DNA from: Prorocentrum cordatum | Taxonomy: Eukaryota > Sar > Dinophyceae > Prorocentrales > Prorocentraceae | Assembly: GCA_963575745.1 (NCBI GenBank) | Contig: CAUYUJ010020549.1 | Location: 1-27,500 of the forward strand | DNA length: 27,500 nucleotides | Direction of reading: 5' to 3' | Part shown: positions 19,632-27,500 of the stretch, in pieces | Layout: every line of letters begins with the position of its first letter | Position numbering within the stretch: the first letter of the stretch is position 1 | The notes under the pieces: generated by a model | The model's input: the letters and a program-made list of their open reading frames with translations, nothing else | Told to the model about the DNA's origin: nothing | The model's database searches: none | Program-made: the position numbers and the translations under genes

Positions 19632-20770
19632 TTCATCGTCGCTACCATCATCACCACCACCATCACCATCACCATCGCCATCACCACCATCAGTACCACC
19701 ACCATCATCATCATCACCACCATCAGCATCTTCATCATTACCATCATCATCATCATCATCATCATCAGCATCAGCATCATCATCACCATCATCATCATCA
19801 TCATCAGCATCGTCATCCTCACCATCATCATTATCGTCATGAGTATCATCATCAGCATCATGATCATCAGCATCAGCATCAACATCTTCATCATCATCAT
19901 CATGGTCATCAGCATCATCATAATCATCATCATAGTTACCACCACAACCATCATCACCATCATTATCATCATCATAATCACCATTGGCACCATCATGATC
20001 ACCACCATTACCATCACCACCAGCGTCATCATCACAATAATCATTGTCATCATCAAGATCATCATCATGATGGCCACCATACTCACCACCATAATCACAA
20101 ACATCACCATCGCCATCACCATCATCATCATCACCACCATCACCACCATCAGCATCAGCATCATGATCATTATCCTCCTGATCATCACCATCATCACCAC
20201 AACCAGCATCATCATCATCATCACCACCATCGTCATCGTCATCATTACAGTAGTCATCACCAGCATCAGCATCAGCATCATCATCACCACAATCACCTCC
20301 ACCATCATCATCAGCAGCATCGGCATCAGTATTAGCATCAGCAGCAGCATGATCATGGCCACTACGATCACCACCATAATCACAAGCATCACCATCGCCA
20401 TCACCATCACCACCACCACGATCACCACCACCCTCATCATTATCATCATGAGCATCCTCCTGAACATCATCATCACCATCACCATCATGAGCATCGTCAC
20501 CATCGCTGTCATCGTCATCATCACCATGTTTAGTATCATCATCGTCATCATCATCCATCACCCATCACCATCATCCATCTCATCATCCATCATCAGCACT
20601 ATCAACATCTCCACCACCTTCGTCATCATCATTACCATCACCAGCATCATCATCATCATCATCATCACCAGCATCATCATCATCATCATCACCCTTATCA
20701 TCATCGTCATTGGCACCGTCATCGTCATCGTCATCATCCTCAGCACTATCACCATCAATGTCGCGAAGGG
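19573..20770. repeat. (ATC)n megamicrosatellite, right block (GAT on the minus strand)
   Basis: Nearly 1.2 kb of ATC/CAT triplets carry ACC, AGC, GTC and ATT variants. The minus frame from 20561 reads Asp/Gly/Ala-rich and a plus frame is Ile/Thr-rich. Triplet phase is kept over almost the whole length. Interruptions are one-step mutants of GAT, chiefly GGT, GCT and GAC. Confidence 0.97.
20060..20475. repeat. 285-bp-shifted duplication inside the ATC block
   Basis: The non-canonical string CACCACCATAATCACAA occurs at 20084-20100 and 20369-20385. Both copies run on into RCATCACCATCGCCATCACC and later into CATTATC and CCTCCTGA. The shift is 285 bp (95 triplets). Confidence 0.8.
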
Positions 20771-21168
20771 CTGGAGCACTCTCTGGCCAGGCAGCCCTCG
20801 CCGGGCCCAGCTCAGCACCGCGCCCAAGAGGAGGGCGGGGGCCCCCGACGAGCGACCCGCCCGCCCGCCGACGCGCGTGCCGTCGGCCCTGGGCTGCGGG
20901 CGGACGTGCGCGCGCAGGGGCAGCGGCGCGGCGCCGCAGAGAGGGGCGCACCCGCGCAGGCGGCGCCCTGCAGGGCGGCGTGCGAAGCGACGCCCCCGAA
21001 GGGCTCCAAGGCGCGCGCAGGGCCGCCGAGCTGCGGCTCTGTGCGCCGCCGTCTGGCCGGAGCGTAGCGCCTGGCGGCGCCCTGCCCCCGTCCCCGGCGG
21101 CGCGGGCTCATGGGCGGCAGAGGGCGGCCAGGGCGGCAGGGCCGCGCGTGTGCGCGCGCGTATGTGTG

Positions 21169-21212
<44 letters not shown>

Positions 21213-21716
21213 TGTGTTCGGTACGCCGGCGCCCGTTTGGTGCCGCCGCCCGCTGCTCTCTGCCTCTGTTCGCTGCCCGCCGCTGCCCCGTGAGGGGCCT
21301 TGCACCTGCTGGCTGTGCAGGGTTGATCCGTGGGAGCCCGGCGTGGCCCGGCTTCGTGTGTGCAGGGCCTTGGCGTGGCCCTCCTCTTTGGCGGTGCCGC
21401 GCAACAGGACCGTCCTGCCGTGCTGACAGCGTCGCCAAGGACGCGCAGCCACCAGCACCCATGTGAGGCCTGCGACCAGCACATCGTGCCCTGTGCGGAG
21501 CGCCGGCCAGCCGTTGGTGGGAGTGTGTCCCCCGCCCTTGGCCGCCGCCTGCCTGGACCGCGCGGTCACTCTTTCGCCGCGTGCGCGCCCTCGCGCCCCC
21601 CAGAGTTGGGCCGCTGCAACCCGTCCGTAGTGCGCCTCCCCCGGCTCGAGGAGGCTCCCAACCTCTGGTGGGATGCGTGCACCACCCCTTGGGGCTCACT
21701 CCCCGCTACCCCTCCT
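20771..21716. other. Very GC-rich unique sequence, no gene identified
   Basis: Long overlapping open frames on both strands have Ala/Arg/Pro-rich products and no domain. The (GT)n at 21163-21211 interrupts them. Confidence 0.45.
21163..21211. repeat. (GT)n microsatellite
   Basis: A GT run with a single GTGTGC variant follows a CGCG-rich stretch. Confidence 0.93.
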
Positions 21717-21895
21717 ACAGTCGACCCGCATGGTAAGGATGGCCAACCTTCCCAAGGGTACCCTTGCATCCTTGCCTCCTGGATCCATCCTAGGCCACTT
21801 TCGTTGGCCGCGCTCCGCTCGACAAGCTTCGAAATGGGCGTCCAAGGCCCATGCATCCTTATCGCGCGTCCTTATGATACGGGTCGACTGTACGG
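21717..21895 (+). repeat. Dispersed repeat R1, copy 2
   Basis: This is the partner of 7093-7275. The left boundary is sharp at ACAGTCG and the right boundary falls near TGTACGGG. Confidence 0.9.
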
Positions 21896-22745
21896 GTAGC
21901 CACGTCGCCCCCCAATCCTATCCCCCTGCGCGGGGCTGGGCGGCTGTGTCCGGGCTGCATGCCGGCGCTGCCGGGTCTCGTCACCCGGGGGACGCCCCGG
22001 CGCCACATGCTCCCACCCTCTTACCGCATTGGGGACAGCCGCTGCGCTGCCGCCTGCCCTGTACGGCGCTCGGGCCGACTTGCCAAGGCTCCAGGGTCCC
22101 GCCACACTCGGTGCGCCCATTATGGCTGGAGGGTCCCCCCCGCCACGAGTTCACCACTGCCAGGCGGCCCGGGGGCCGCAGCGGTCCGCGGCCCCCCTAA
22201 GCCTTCCCCCAGGGGACTGTCCCCCCCCCCCCCACACACCTCAGTACCATGCGCCTCTTGCCTGGATGGGGGGCTCCTTACCAGTCTGTGTGGCGCACGG
22301 CCCCGTTCGGGCCACGCCCTGCCCTGGCTGGCCGCGCGCCATCAGTCTTCCAAGCTGGGTTGAGGGTGGAGAGGGGGGAGGCCTCCCCCCGAGGGTGCCT
22401 CCGGGTGCACCTCGCCCGTTTCACCGCGCTGGGAGCCTTGGCCCGCGCCAGCGCCCCACTGTGTCCTGCCATTCCTCGCCTCTCACGTTTGCCGACTGCC
22501 GGCCTACGTGCGATCCACACTTGCTGCCTTCTCGCGCTGCTTCTCGCACCACTCTCCCACTTGTCACCTGCTGCCTGCCGCCTCTCTCGTTGGCCACCTT
22601 GTTCGTTGTCCACGCCCATTTGGGCTTCACTTCGCTTCCGCTTGTCGTTTTCCGCTGTGTGGGCACTGTCGGTTCCTCTTCCCCCGACCCCGTTGCCCAT
22701 GCCCAGGCACGCGGATGGCACGGCTGATCCATCGTTGGATCCGGG
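21896..22745. other. GC-rich unique sequence, no gene identified
   Basis: A perfect 9-bp GC hairpin (GGGGGCCGC at 22171-22179 with 22188-22196) and a C14 run near 22219-22232 stand out. Overlapping open frames have no recognisable domain. Confidence 0.45.
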
Positions 22746-22751
22746 CCGGTG

Positions 22752-22796
22752 TGAATGTGTATGTGTGTGTGTGTGCCAGCGTGTGTGCGTATATCT

Positions 22797-22859
<63 letters not shown>

Positions 22860-22893
22860 GGTTTGTGTGTGTGCGTGTGTGTGGGTGTGTGTT
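22752..22893. repeat. (GT)n microsatellite, long
   Basis: The main pure run is at about 22799-22856 (~29 GT), with imperfect GT on both sides. A CTCTGTGCGCAG|G acceptor-like junction follows at 22910. Confidence 0.95.
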
Positions 22894-22949
22894 TGCCGCT
22901 CTGTGCGCAGGGTACTGCGCCCGCCGCGCTGAAGAGCCACGCGGAGAAG

Positions 22950-23126
22950 GAGGTGGAGGAGGAGGAGGAGGAGGAGGAGGAGGAGGAGGAGGAGGAGGAC
23001 GAGGACGAGGCGGAGGAGGAGGAGGAGGAGGAGGAGGAGGAGGAGGAGGAGGAGGAGGAGGAGGAGGAGGAGGAGGAGGAGGAGGAGGAGGAGGAGAGGA
23101 GGAGGAGGAGGAGGAGGAGGAGGAGG
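22950..23126. repeat. (GGA)n microsatellite
   Basis: GAG/GGA triplets run for ~175 bp with GAC and GCG interruptions (22997-23013) and one phase shift near 23094. The open plus frame is poly-Glu, then poly-Arg. Confidence 0.95.
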
Positions 23127-23280
23127 CCGCGCGGCGGCGCTGCGCGCAACCGAGGCGGCCTAGGTGGGCTGGGGCGCCGCGGCGACCTCTTCGTCGCCCA
23201 TTGGGTTGTTGCGCTGCTCGTCGTGGTCAGTGCGGGCGCACGCACGGGCGGCGGAAAGACCCGCGCCACGGCCCTCGCAG

Positions 23281-23475
23281 GTGGAGGAGGAGGAGGAGGA
23301 GGAGGAGGAGGAGGAGAATGAGGAGGAGGAGGAGGAGAAGGAGGAGGAGGAGGAGGAGGAGGAGGAGGTTCAGCTGAATTTCGACAGCGGCCAGGCCGAG
23401 TTTGACGAGCGCGACGTGATGCGGGATCGGGCTCCCGAGATAGCCGAGAGCCGAGAGTGGTGCGGTCGGCCATGA
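23281..23475 (+). CDS. Possible terminal exon: poly-Glu tract plus a short unique C-terminus (unrecognised)
   Basis: After CCCTCGCAG|G, a candidate acceptor at about 23279-23280, one plus frame reads Val then ~27 mostly Glu residues (with one Asn and one Lys). It continues into ~35 non-repetitive residues beginning VQLNFDSGQAEFDERDV and ends at TGA (23476-23478). The unique tail is acidic and hydrophilic and free of low-complexity bias, which is why it is listed. No domain is recognised, and the upstream exon and start codon are not identified. It may equally be a chance frame beside a (GGA)n microsatellite. The frame stays open upstream to an ATG at 23164, so splicing is not required. Confidence 0.25.
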   Translation: MEEEEEEEEEEENEEEEEEKEEEEEEEEEVQLNFDSGQAEFDERDVMRDRAPEIAESREWCGRP

Positions 23476-23530
23476 CCACGAGAAGCTCGCCATGCAGAGG
23501 CTCCAGGTTTCAGCTTGCCACGCGCTGTAG

Positions 23531-24124
23531 ATGAGTGACGACTGCGACGTACACGCCTCCAACTCCAGCCTCGTGGTTTTATCGTCGGCTCTCGGCCGTG
23601 ATCGTGCAGCTCACAAGGGAGTTCTCGATCGCACACGCCGTGGATGCGAAAACCTACGTGTTCATCGAAGCGGGGCCGCACGGGCCAACAGGGATCTTGG
23701 AGCTTGTGCGCGTGATGTTGTTACGGACAAGAGTTTGACACGCCGCGTGATTTGCGACGACACCGCGGGCCCAGACAGACCGCGTCAACCGATCTCGCGT
23801 TTGCCCCACTCAGGATGCACCAGCCTTTTCCGATCGATGTCAGGGTCCACCCCGGATGGCTCTCCGAGTCCCCGGGCGATCGCGAACGGGCTTGCAGTCG
23901 GGTTCTTCTCACTAGAAGCAGATGCTCACCATGACGGCGCCCCGATGCACTTTGCTGCGGAAATGTGGCGACGCGCGCACCTCTGCGCCGCCGTAGCACG
24001 CCACCGACATACGACGAGCATCCAGCACGCGCCGCGGAGGAAACGATGGACGCCAGATGGGGCCGTGAGTGTTGGAATGTCCACTGCCGACCCTCTTTCT
24101 TCGCTTCTCTTTGCATGGGCTTAA
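23531..24124 (+). other. 197-codon open frame, unrecognised, probably spurious
   Basis: ATG at 23531 to TAA at 24122-24124 gives a product with no transmembrane segment or known motif. A second overlapping plus frame (23535-23738) also looks protein-like for ~45 residues (RLSAVIVQLTREFSIAHAV), so the true frame is unclear. This 0.6-kb stretch is non-repetitive, unlike its surroundings, and could be decayed coding DNA. Confidence 0.25.
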
Positions 24125-24400
24125 TTCGGAGATGCACTCCCTAGTTCTGCTTGGCGGCTCGGACTTTTCCCGCGCCCGCCGACACAACTCGTTGGCATGT
24201 CCAGCAGCGTCCAGCAGCGCATCCTTGGCCTCCAGCTGCTGCTTACGGAGTTGACCGAGCTCGGCTCCCGCAGGCAGACCTGTGAACTTCGGGTTTCGCG
24301 GGACGACGCGGCGCATAAGGCCAAGTTCTCGTTGCTATGTCGTCCTCGGCCTATCGGGCAGCCGGAGTTCACCTTTGAGCGAGTGGTTGCTGACGCTCGA
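24125..24400 (-). pseudogene. Decayed coding-like fragment with a helical segment (unrecognised)
   Basis: On the minus strand, one frame from about 24270 to 24140 reads an amphipathic, coiled-coil-like run (AELGQLRKQQLEAKDALLDA, then AGHANELCRRAREKSE). Upstream coding-like sequence (SLKGELRLPDRPRT, about 24380-24338) is in a different frame, with a stop between them. Two protein-like stretches out of frame suggest a frameshifted relic, perhaps of a retroelement or a cellular coiled-coil protein. The family is not recognised. Confidence 0.3.
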
Positions 24401-24769
24401 GGTATTGTTTTTGTGTTTTCCTGTCGATTGCATTGGCGCGAAGGCGTCGTCGCTCCCTCCCCCGAGTCGCCAGGGGTTGGGTGGGTCTCTTCCACTTCCC
24501 TTCTTTCTTGCCCCCCCTTGTCCCTGCCGTGACCTTGGGCTGCCTGGGGTCTCGGTGCTGGGTGCCCTTCTTCTCTTCGGGGCGGGCGGGCGGGCAAGGC
24601 CGCGCATCACGCTGTTACCAAGGCCCCAGGGATGTAGGAGTCAATCCGTGATCGGCAAAGACTGCTGCGGTTCCGCGTCCGAACTTCCCCTCCCCCATAT
24701 TGGCTCTTGAGTGGAGAGCCGGGCAGCTCTCTGCGGGCTCCAGGCGTGCCCGCCGGCCGCGTCGATCGG

Positions 24770-24925
24770 ATCCGCCCTCCCCTCTCCCCTCCTTGCTCCT
24801 CCTTCCCTCCCCCTCCACGCCCTCCCTCCTCGCGCCCCCCCTCCCCGCTCCCCTCGACGCCCTGCTCCCCCCCATCACCTACCTCTCCCTCGCCCTCGCG
24901 CCCTTCTCCTCCCCCCCTCCCGCAT
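24770..24925. repeat. C-rich polypyrimidine tract
   Basis: This is a CCTCCC/CTCCCC-rich tract of ~155 bp with few purines. No regular unit is seen. Confidence 0.85.
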
Positions 24926-24965
24926 GGCTAGTTGCCGCCGGGGCAGCGCCGTAGGCGTGCCGTGT

Positions 24966-25324
24966 CCGGCGGGCCCAGACCGATCGTCACAAGCGGGACC
25001 GTCCGAGGCGACCGCTTGAAAAGAGCGGGCGCGCCGCCGCCGACGAGGAGGAGGAGGAGGAGGAGGAGGAGGAGGAGGCCGACGACGAGGACATCGAGGA
25101 CGACGACGACAACAACGACGACGACGACGACGACACCGACGACGAGGACAGCGAGGACGACGACGACCACGATGGCGACGACGAGGACGACGGCGACGAC
25201 GGCGACAACGACGACGACGAGGAGGACGACAAGCGAACGACGAGCGAATAACGAACGACGACCGACTGACGACAAGGGATAACGGACGACCAGCGACCCA
25301 CGACCGACGACCCACGACCCACGA
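24966..25324 (+). repeat. Microsatellite-bearing tandem unit, copy 1
   Basis: A unique ~80-bp head (CCGGCGGG, CAGACCG, AAGCGGGAC, TGTCCGAGGCGACCGC-like, AGAGCGGGCGCGCCGCCGCC) is followed by (GAG)n, (GAC)n and an ACGAACGAC/CCGACTGACGAC tail. The next copy starts 359 bp downstream. Confidence 0.88.
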
Positions 25325-25426
25325 CCGGCGGGTCCAGACCGTTCGTCGCAAGCGGGACTGTCCGAGGCGACCGCGCAAAAAGAGCGGGCGCGCCGCCGCC
25401 GGCACCGCCGCGACCGCCGACGACGC

Positions 25427-25457
<31 letters not shown>

Positions 25458-25526
25458 TACGAGGTCGACGACGACGAGGAGGAAGAGGAGGCGGAGGAGG
25501 AGGAGGAGGAGGAGGAGGAGGAGGAG

Positions 25527-25562
<36 letters not shown>

Positions 25563-25625
25563 TTTCGACGACTGACGACGAACTACGAACGACTGACGAC
25601 GACGGACAATCGACGGCCGACGTTT
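25325..25625 (+). repeat. Microsatellite-bearing tandem unit, copy 2
   Basis: It has the same head as 24966 and the same kind of tail, but the triplets inside are re-proportioned: (GAC)n 25423-25456, (GAG)n 25485-25527, (GAC)n 25528-25562. Heads are conserved while triplets vary, so the tracts changed after duplication. Confidence 0.88.
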
Positions 25626-25734
25626 GTGGCGCCAGCCAGGGAGGCCTCTGCGTCGTCCAGGCTGCAGGAGGGCGATGAAGTGTACAGGGAGGGAGGGAGC
25701 GAGGAGAAGTATGGGTAGAAGGGGGGATGAGTTG

Positions 25735-25880
25735 GAGGAGGAGGTGGAGGAGAAGGAAGGGGAGGAGGAGGAGGAGGAGGAGGAGGAGGAGGAGGATGGG
25801 GAGGAGGAGGACGAGGAGGAGGAGGACAAGGAGGAAGAGGAGGAGTCGGAGTCGGAGGAGGAGGAGGAGGAGGAGGAGGT
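25735..25880. repeat. (GGA)n microsatellite with (GGAT)n end
   Basis: GAG/GGA triplets carry GAC, AAG and TCG variants. GGATGGATGGAT follows at about 25886-25900. Confidence 0.93.
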
Positions 25881-25904
25881 TGGACGGATGGATGGATGGA
25901 TGAG

Positions 25905-26230
25905 GTCAGTTTCGACATGGTCGCCCTTCTCCACTTCTTCCGCGCTCGAATACGAAAAGGGGGATCAGTACGAGGAGGATAAGAGGGAGGAAAGGTAAGA
26001 GCAGGAGGAGGAGGAGGACTTTTTGGTTTTCGTCATCATCCTCCTCGTCGTCATCGTCGTCCTTAGCCTCTTCGCCCTATTTTGCACAGACAGAGGTGGA
26101 TGGGGAGGAGGCTGCTGGAGCGTGTACGTGTGACAGGGGGGAGATGGAGGACACGGATGAGAAAAGGGAGTAAGGGCAGGAGGAGCATGCGACGCGTTTC
26201 GTGACCCGTATCGTCCTTCTCCTCTGCTTC
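25905..26230. other. Short unique stretches between microsatellites
   Basis: A GAG run (26003-26017) switches to TCATC/TCCTCG/TCGTCG triplets (26033-26065), so a purine strand swaps sides within ~20 bp. A hydrophobic plus frame here is a product of ATC/CTC/GTC triplets, not a membrane protein. Confidence 0.5.
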
Positions 26231-26235
26231 TCGTG

Positions 26236-26850
26236 AAGATGATGCTTCTGAGGATGATGATGCTGATGATGCTGATGATGATGGTGGTGGTGGTGACGAC
26301 GACGATGATGACGATGATACTGATGATGCTGATGATGATGCTGACGATGATGGTGGGGGTGATGATGAGGATGCTGATGCTGCTGTTGTTGATGACCATG
26401 ACAATGATCATGCTGATGCTGATGATGATTATGATGATGACGATCATGATGCTCCTTTTGCTGCTGATGCTGATGCTGATGATTGTGGTGGCGGTGGTCG
26501 TGGCGACGATGAGGGAAAACCTGATCATGGTGATGATCAGGATGCATCTGATTACGATTACAATGTTGATCATGCTGCTGCTGATGATGATGCTGATGAT
26601 GGTGGCAGCGAGTTTGATGATGCTAATGATGATGCTGATGATGATGATGTTGATGCTGATGTTGATGCTGATGATGATGCTGATGATGCTGCTGCTGATG
26701 ATGATGATGATGAGGATGAGGATGCTGATGCCGAAGATGTTTATGCTGATGCTGATGCTGATGATGATGTGGCTTATGATGCTGATGAGCGTGCTACTGC
26801 AGGTGATGTTGATGTTGCTACTGATGTTATGACTGATAATATGAATTGGG
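26236..26850. repeat. Imperfect (GAT)n/(GCT)n tract
   Basis: GAT-dominated with GCT, GGT and GAC variants; GATGCT doublets are frequent (26640-26770). It is the same class as 5043-5770 and 9118-9683. Confidence 0.95.
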
Positions 26851-26899
26851 ATCGGGATGATAAGGATTAGGACATTGACTACGATAACGTTGATGGTCA

Positions 26900-27110
26900 T
26901 AGGGAGGAGTTGGAGGAGGAGGAGTCTGAGGAGGAGATCGTTGTTGTCGTCGTTGTCGTCCTTCTCCTCATCTTCGTTGCACGAGGAAAATTGGGATGAT
27001 GCTGCTGCTGATGACGATTATGATGCTGAGGAGGAGGAGAAGGAGGAGGAGGAGAAGGAGGAGGAGGAGAAGGAGGAGGAGGAGGAGGAGGACGAGGAGG
27101 GAGGAAGTGA
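26900..27110. repeat. GGA/GTC strand-switch block and (GGA)n
   Basis: GAG triplets (26906-26935) switch to GTT/GTC/CTC triplets (26940-26972). After ~55 bp, (GAG)n with AAG interruptions runs at 27030-27105. Confidence 0.85.
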
Positions 27111-27350
27111 AGGGATGGGGATGAGGATGATGACGGCGTTGTCATCGACGTCTTTGTCCTTCTACCTCTGTCCTGCGATCGGAGATGGTCAGGTGGAGGA
27201 GGAGGCCATCACAGCGGACCCCTTTCGGGGGATCAACCGTGGAGGCTGGACCGTGACAGGGAAGATCCGCACGGCCACCGCGCAAGGACGACCCGCACAC
27301 GCCGGATAGCGCAGGCGATTTCCGCGAGAAGCGTCGTGCTTTCGTTGCCC
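27111..27350. other. Unique sequence, no gene seen
   Basis: This is ordinary GC-rich sequence leading into dispersed repeat R2. No domain is recognised in any frame. Confidence 0.45.
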
Positions 27351-27500
27351 TGCTACGCCCCTGTTGAGACGCAACACGTACCGTGTTCCAAACGGCCGTG
27401 CTAACACGCTGCCTGTTGGCTCGGCACGTGTTGGCCCACGTTTTGGTGAACGTATCGCGCCGGACCTACGTGCTCAGCTTCCGTGTGGAGCTCCGCGTCG
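27351..27500 (+). repeat. Dispersed repeat R2, copy 2 (cut by the window end)
   Basis: This is the partner of 11091-11245, with the same order of blocks. It runs to the last base, so its full length and flanks are unknown. Confidence 0.9.

Noticed and set aside
19242-21293. 683-codon plus-strand open frame rich in Ile/Thr
   Set aside because: It is driven by ATC/ACC triplets that cannot readily mutate to stops. The non-repetitive parts carry no domain.
25040-25270. Direct repeats with variable content that might suggest a CRISPR-like array
   Set aside because: Only two heads 359 bp apart, with triplet microsatellite between them and no uniform spacers. The surroundings are eukaryotic.
26018-26110. 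Hydrophobic, membrane-segment-like plus-strand frame
   Set aside because: The hydrophobic run comes from ATC/CTC/GTC triplets of a microsatellite, and there is no supporting start or flanking protein.

Overview
The window looks like repeat-dominated, intergenic or intronic nuclear DNA of a large-genome eukaryote, and a dinoflagellate is my best guess. The reasons are high GC, very long GAN-type triplet microsatellites (GAT, GAC, GAG), AG|G acceptor-like junctions after pyrimidine tracts, and one decayed reading frame (8.2-8.6 kb). That frame carries two C2H2-like fingers in the arrangement I associate with the C-terminal tail of dinoflagellate non-LTR retroelement proteins. No intact protein gene, rRNA, tRNA, CRISPR array or bacterial-type operon can be supported. 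Most long open frames here are by-products of triplet repeats or GC-rich composition. Layout, left half: 0-1.3 kb holds pyrimidine tracts and small duplications. At 1.3-3.45 kb a segment is bounded by terminal inverted repeats and contains two direct copies of a ~240 bp module and many copies of an 18-bp motif; it is the best candidate for a new non-autonomous transposon. At 3.5-5.0 kb there is TG-rich and GC-rich unique sequence. At 5.04-5.77 kb lies a GAT/GCT tract, then a degenerate CTTGGG minisatellite (5.83-6.43), a fold-back element (6.54-6.75), a dispersed repeat (7.09-7.28), the retroelement remnant (8.2-8.63) and a second GAT/GCT tract (9.1-9.68). At 10.1-10.9 kb there is an ~800 bp polypyrimidine region. 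At 11.0-12.9 kb there are diverged tandem copies of a ~0.7-1.07 kb unit, one of them split by a 150 bp palindromic MITE-like insertion. Layout, right half: 13.38-14.98 kb is a 90-bp tandem array of about 18 units with a recent 180-bp double-unit duplication. At 15.4-16.5 kb come a long fold-back element, a 48-bp perfect tandem duplication on a 10-mer lattice, and another inverted repeat. At 17.78-20.76 kb two megamicrosatellite blocks face each other in inverted order (GAT-GGA, spacer, TCC-ATC). At 20.8-22.9 kb there is GC-rich unique DNA with (GT)n tracts and a second copy of the 7.1-kb repeat. At 22.9-24.6 kb there are GGA tracts with possible exon fragments. At 24.97-25.62 kb a microsatellite-bearing unit is duplicated in tandem, and the window closes with GGA and GAT tracts and a second copy of the 11.1-kb repeat. 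No genes can be shown to work together. The most informative content is repeat architecture: at least five separate inverted-repeat elements with little evident primary-sequence similarity, several dispersed or tandem families visible as two or more copies inside one window, and an unusually narrow triplet repertoire.
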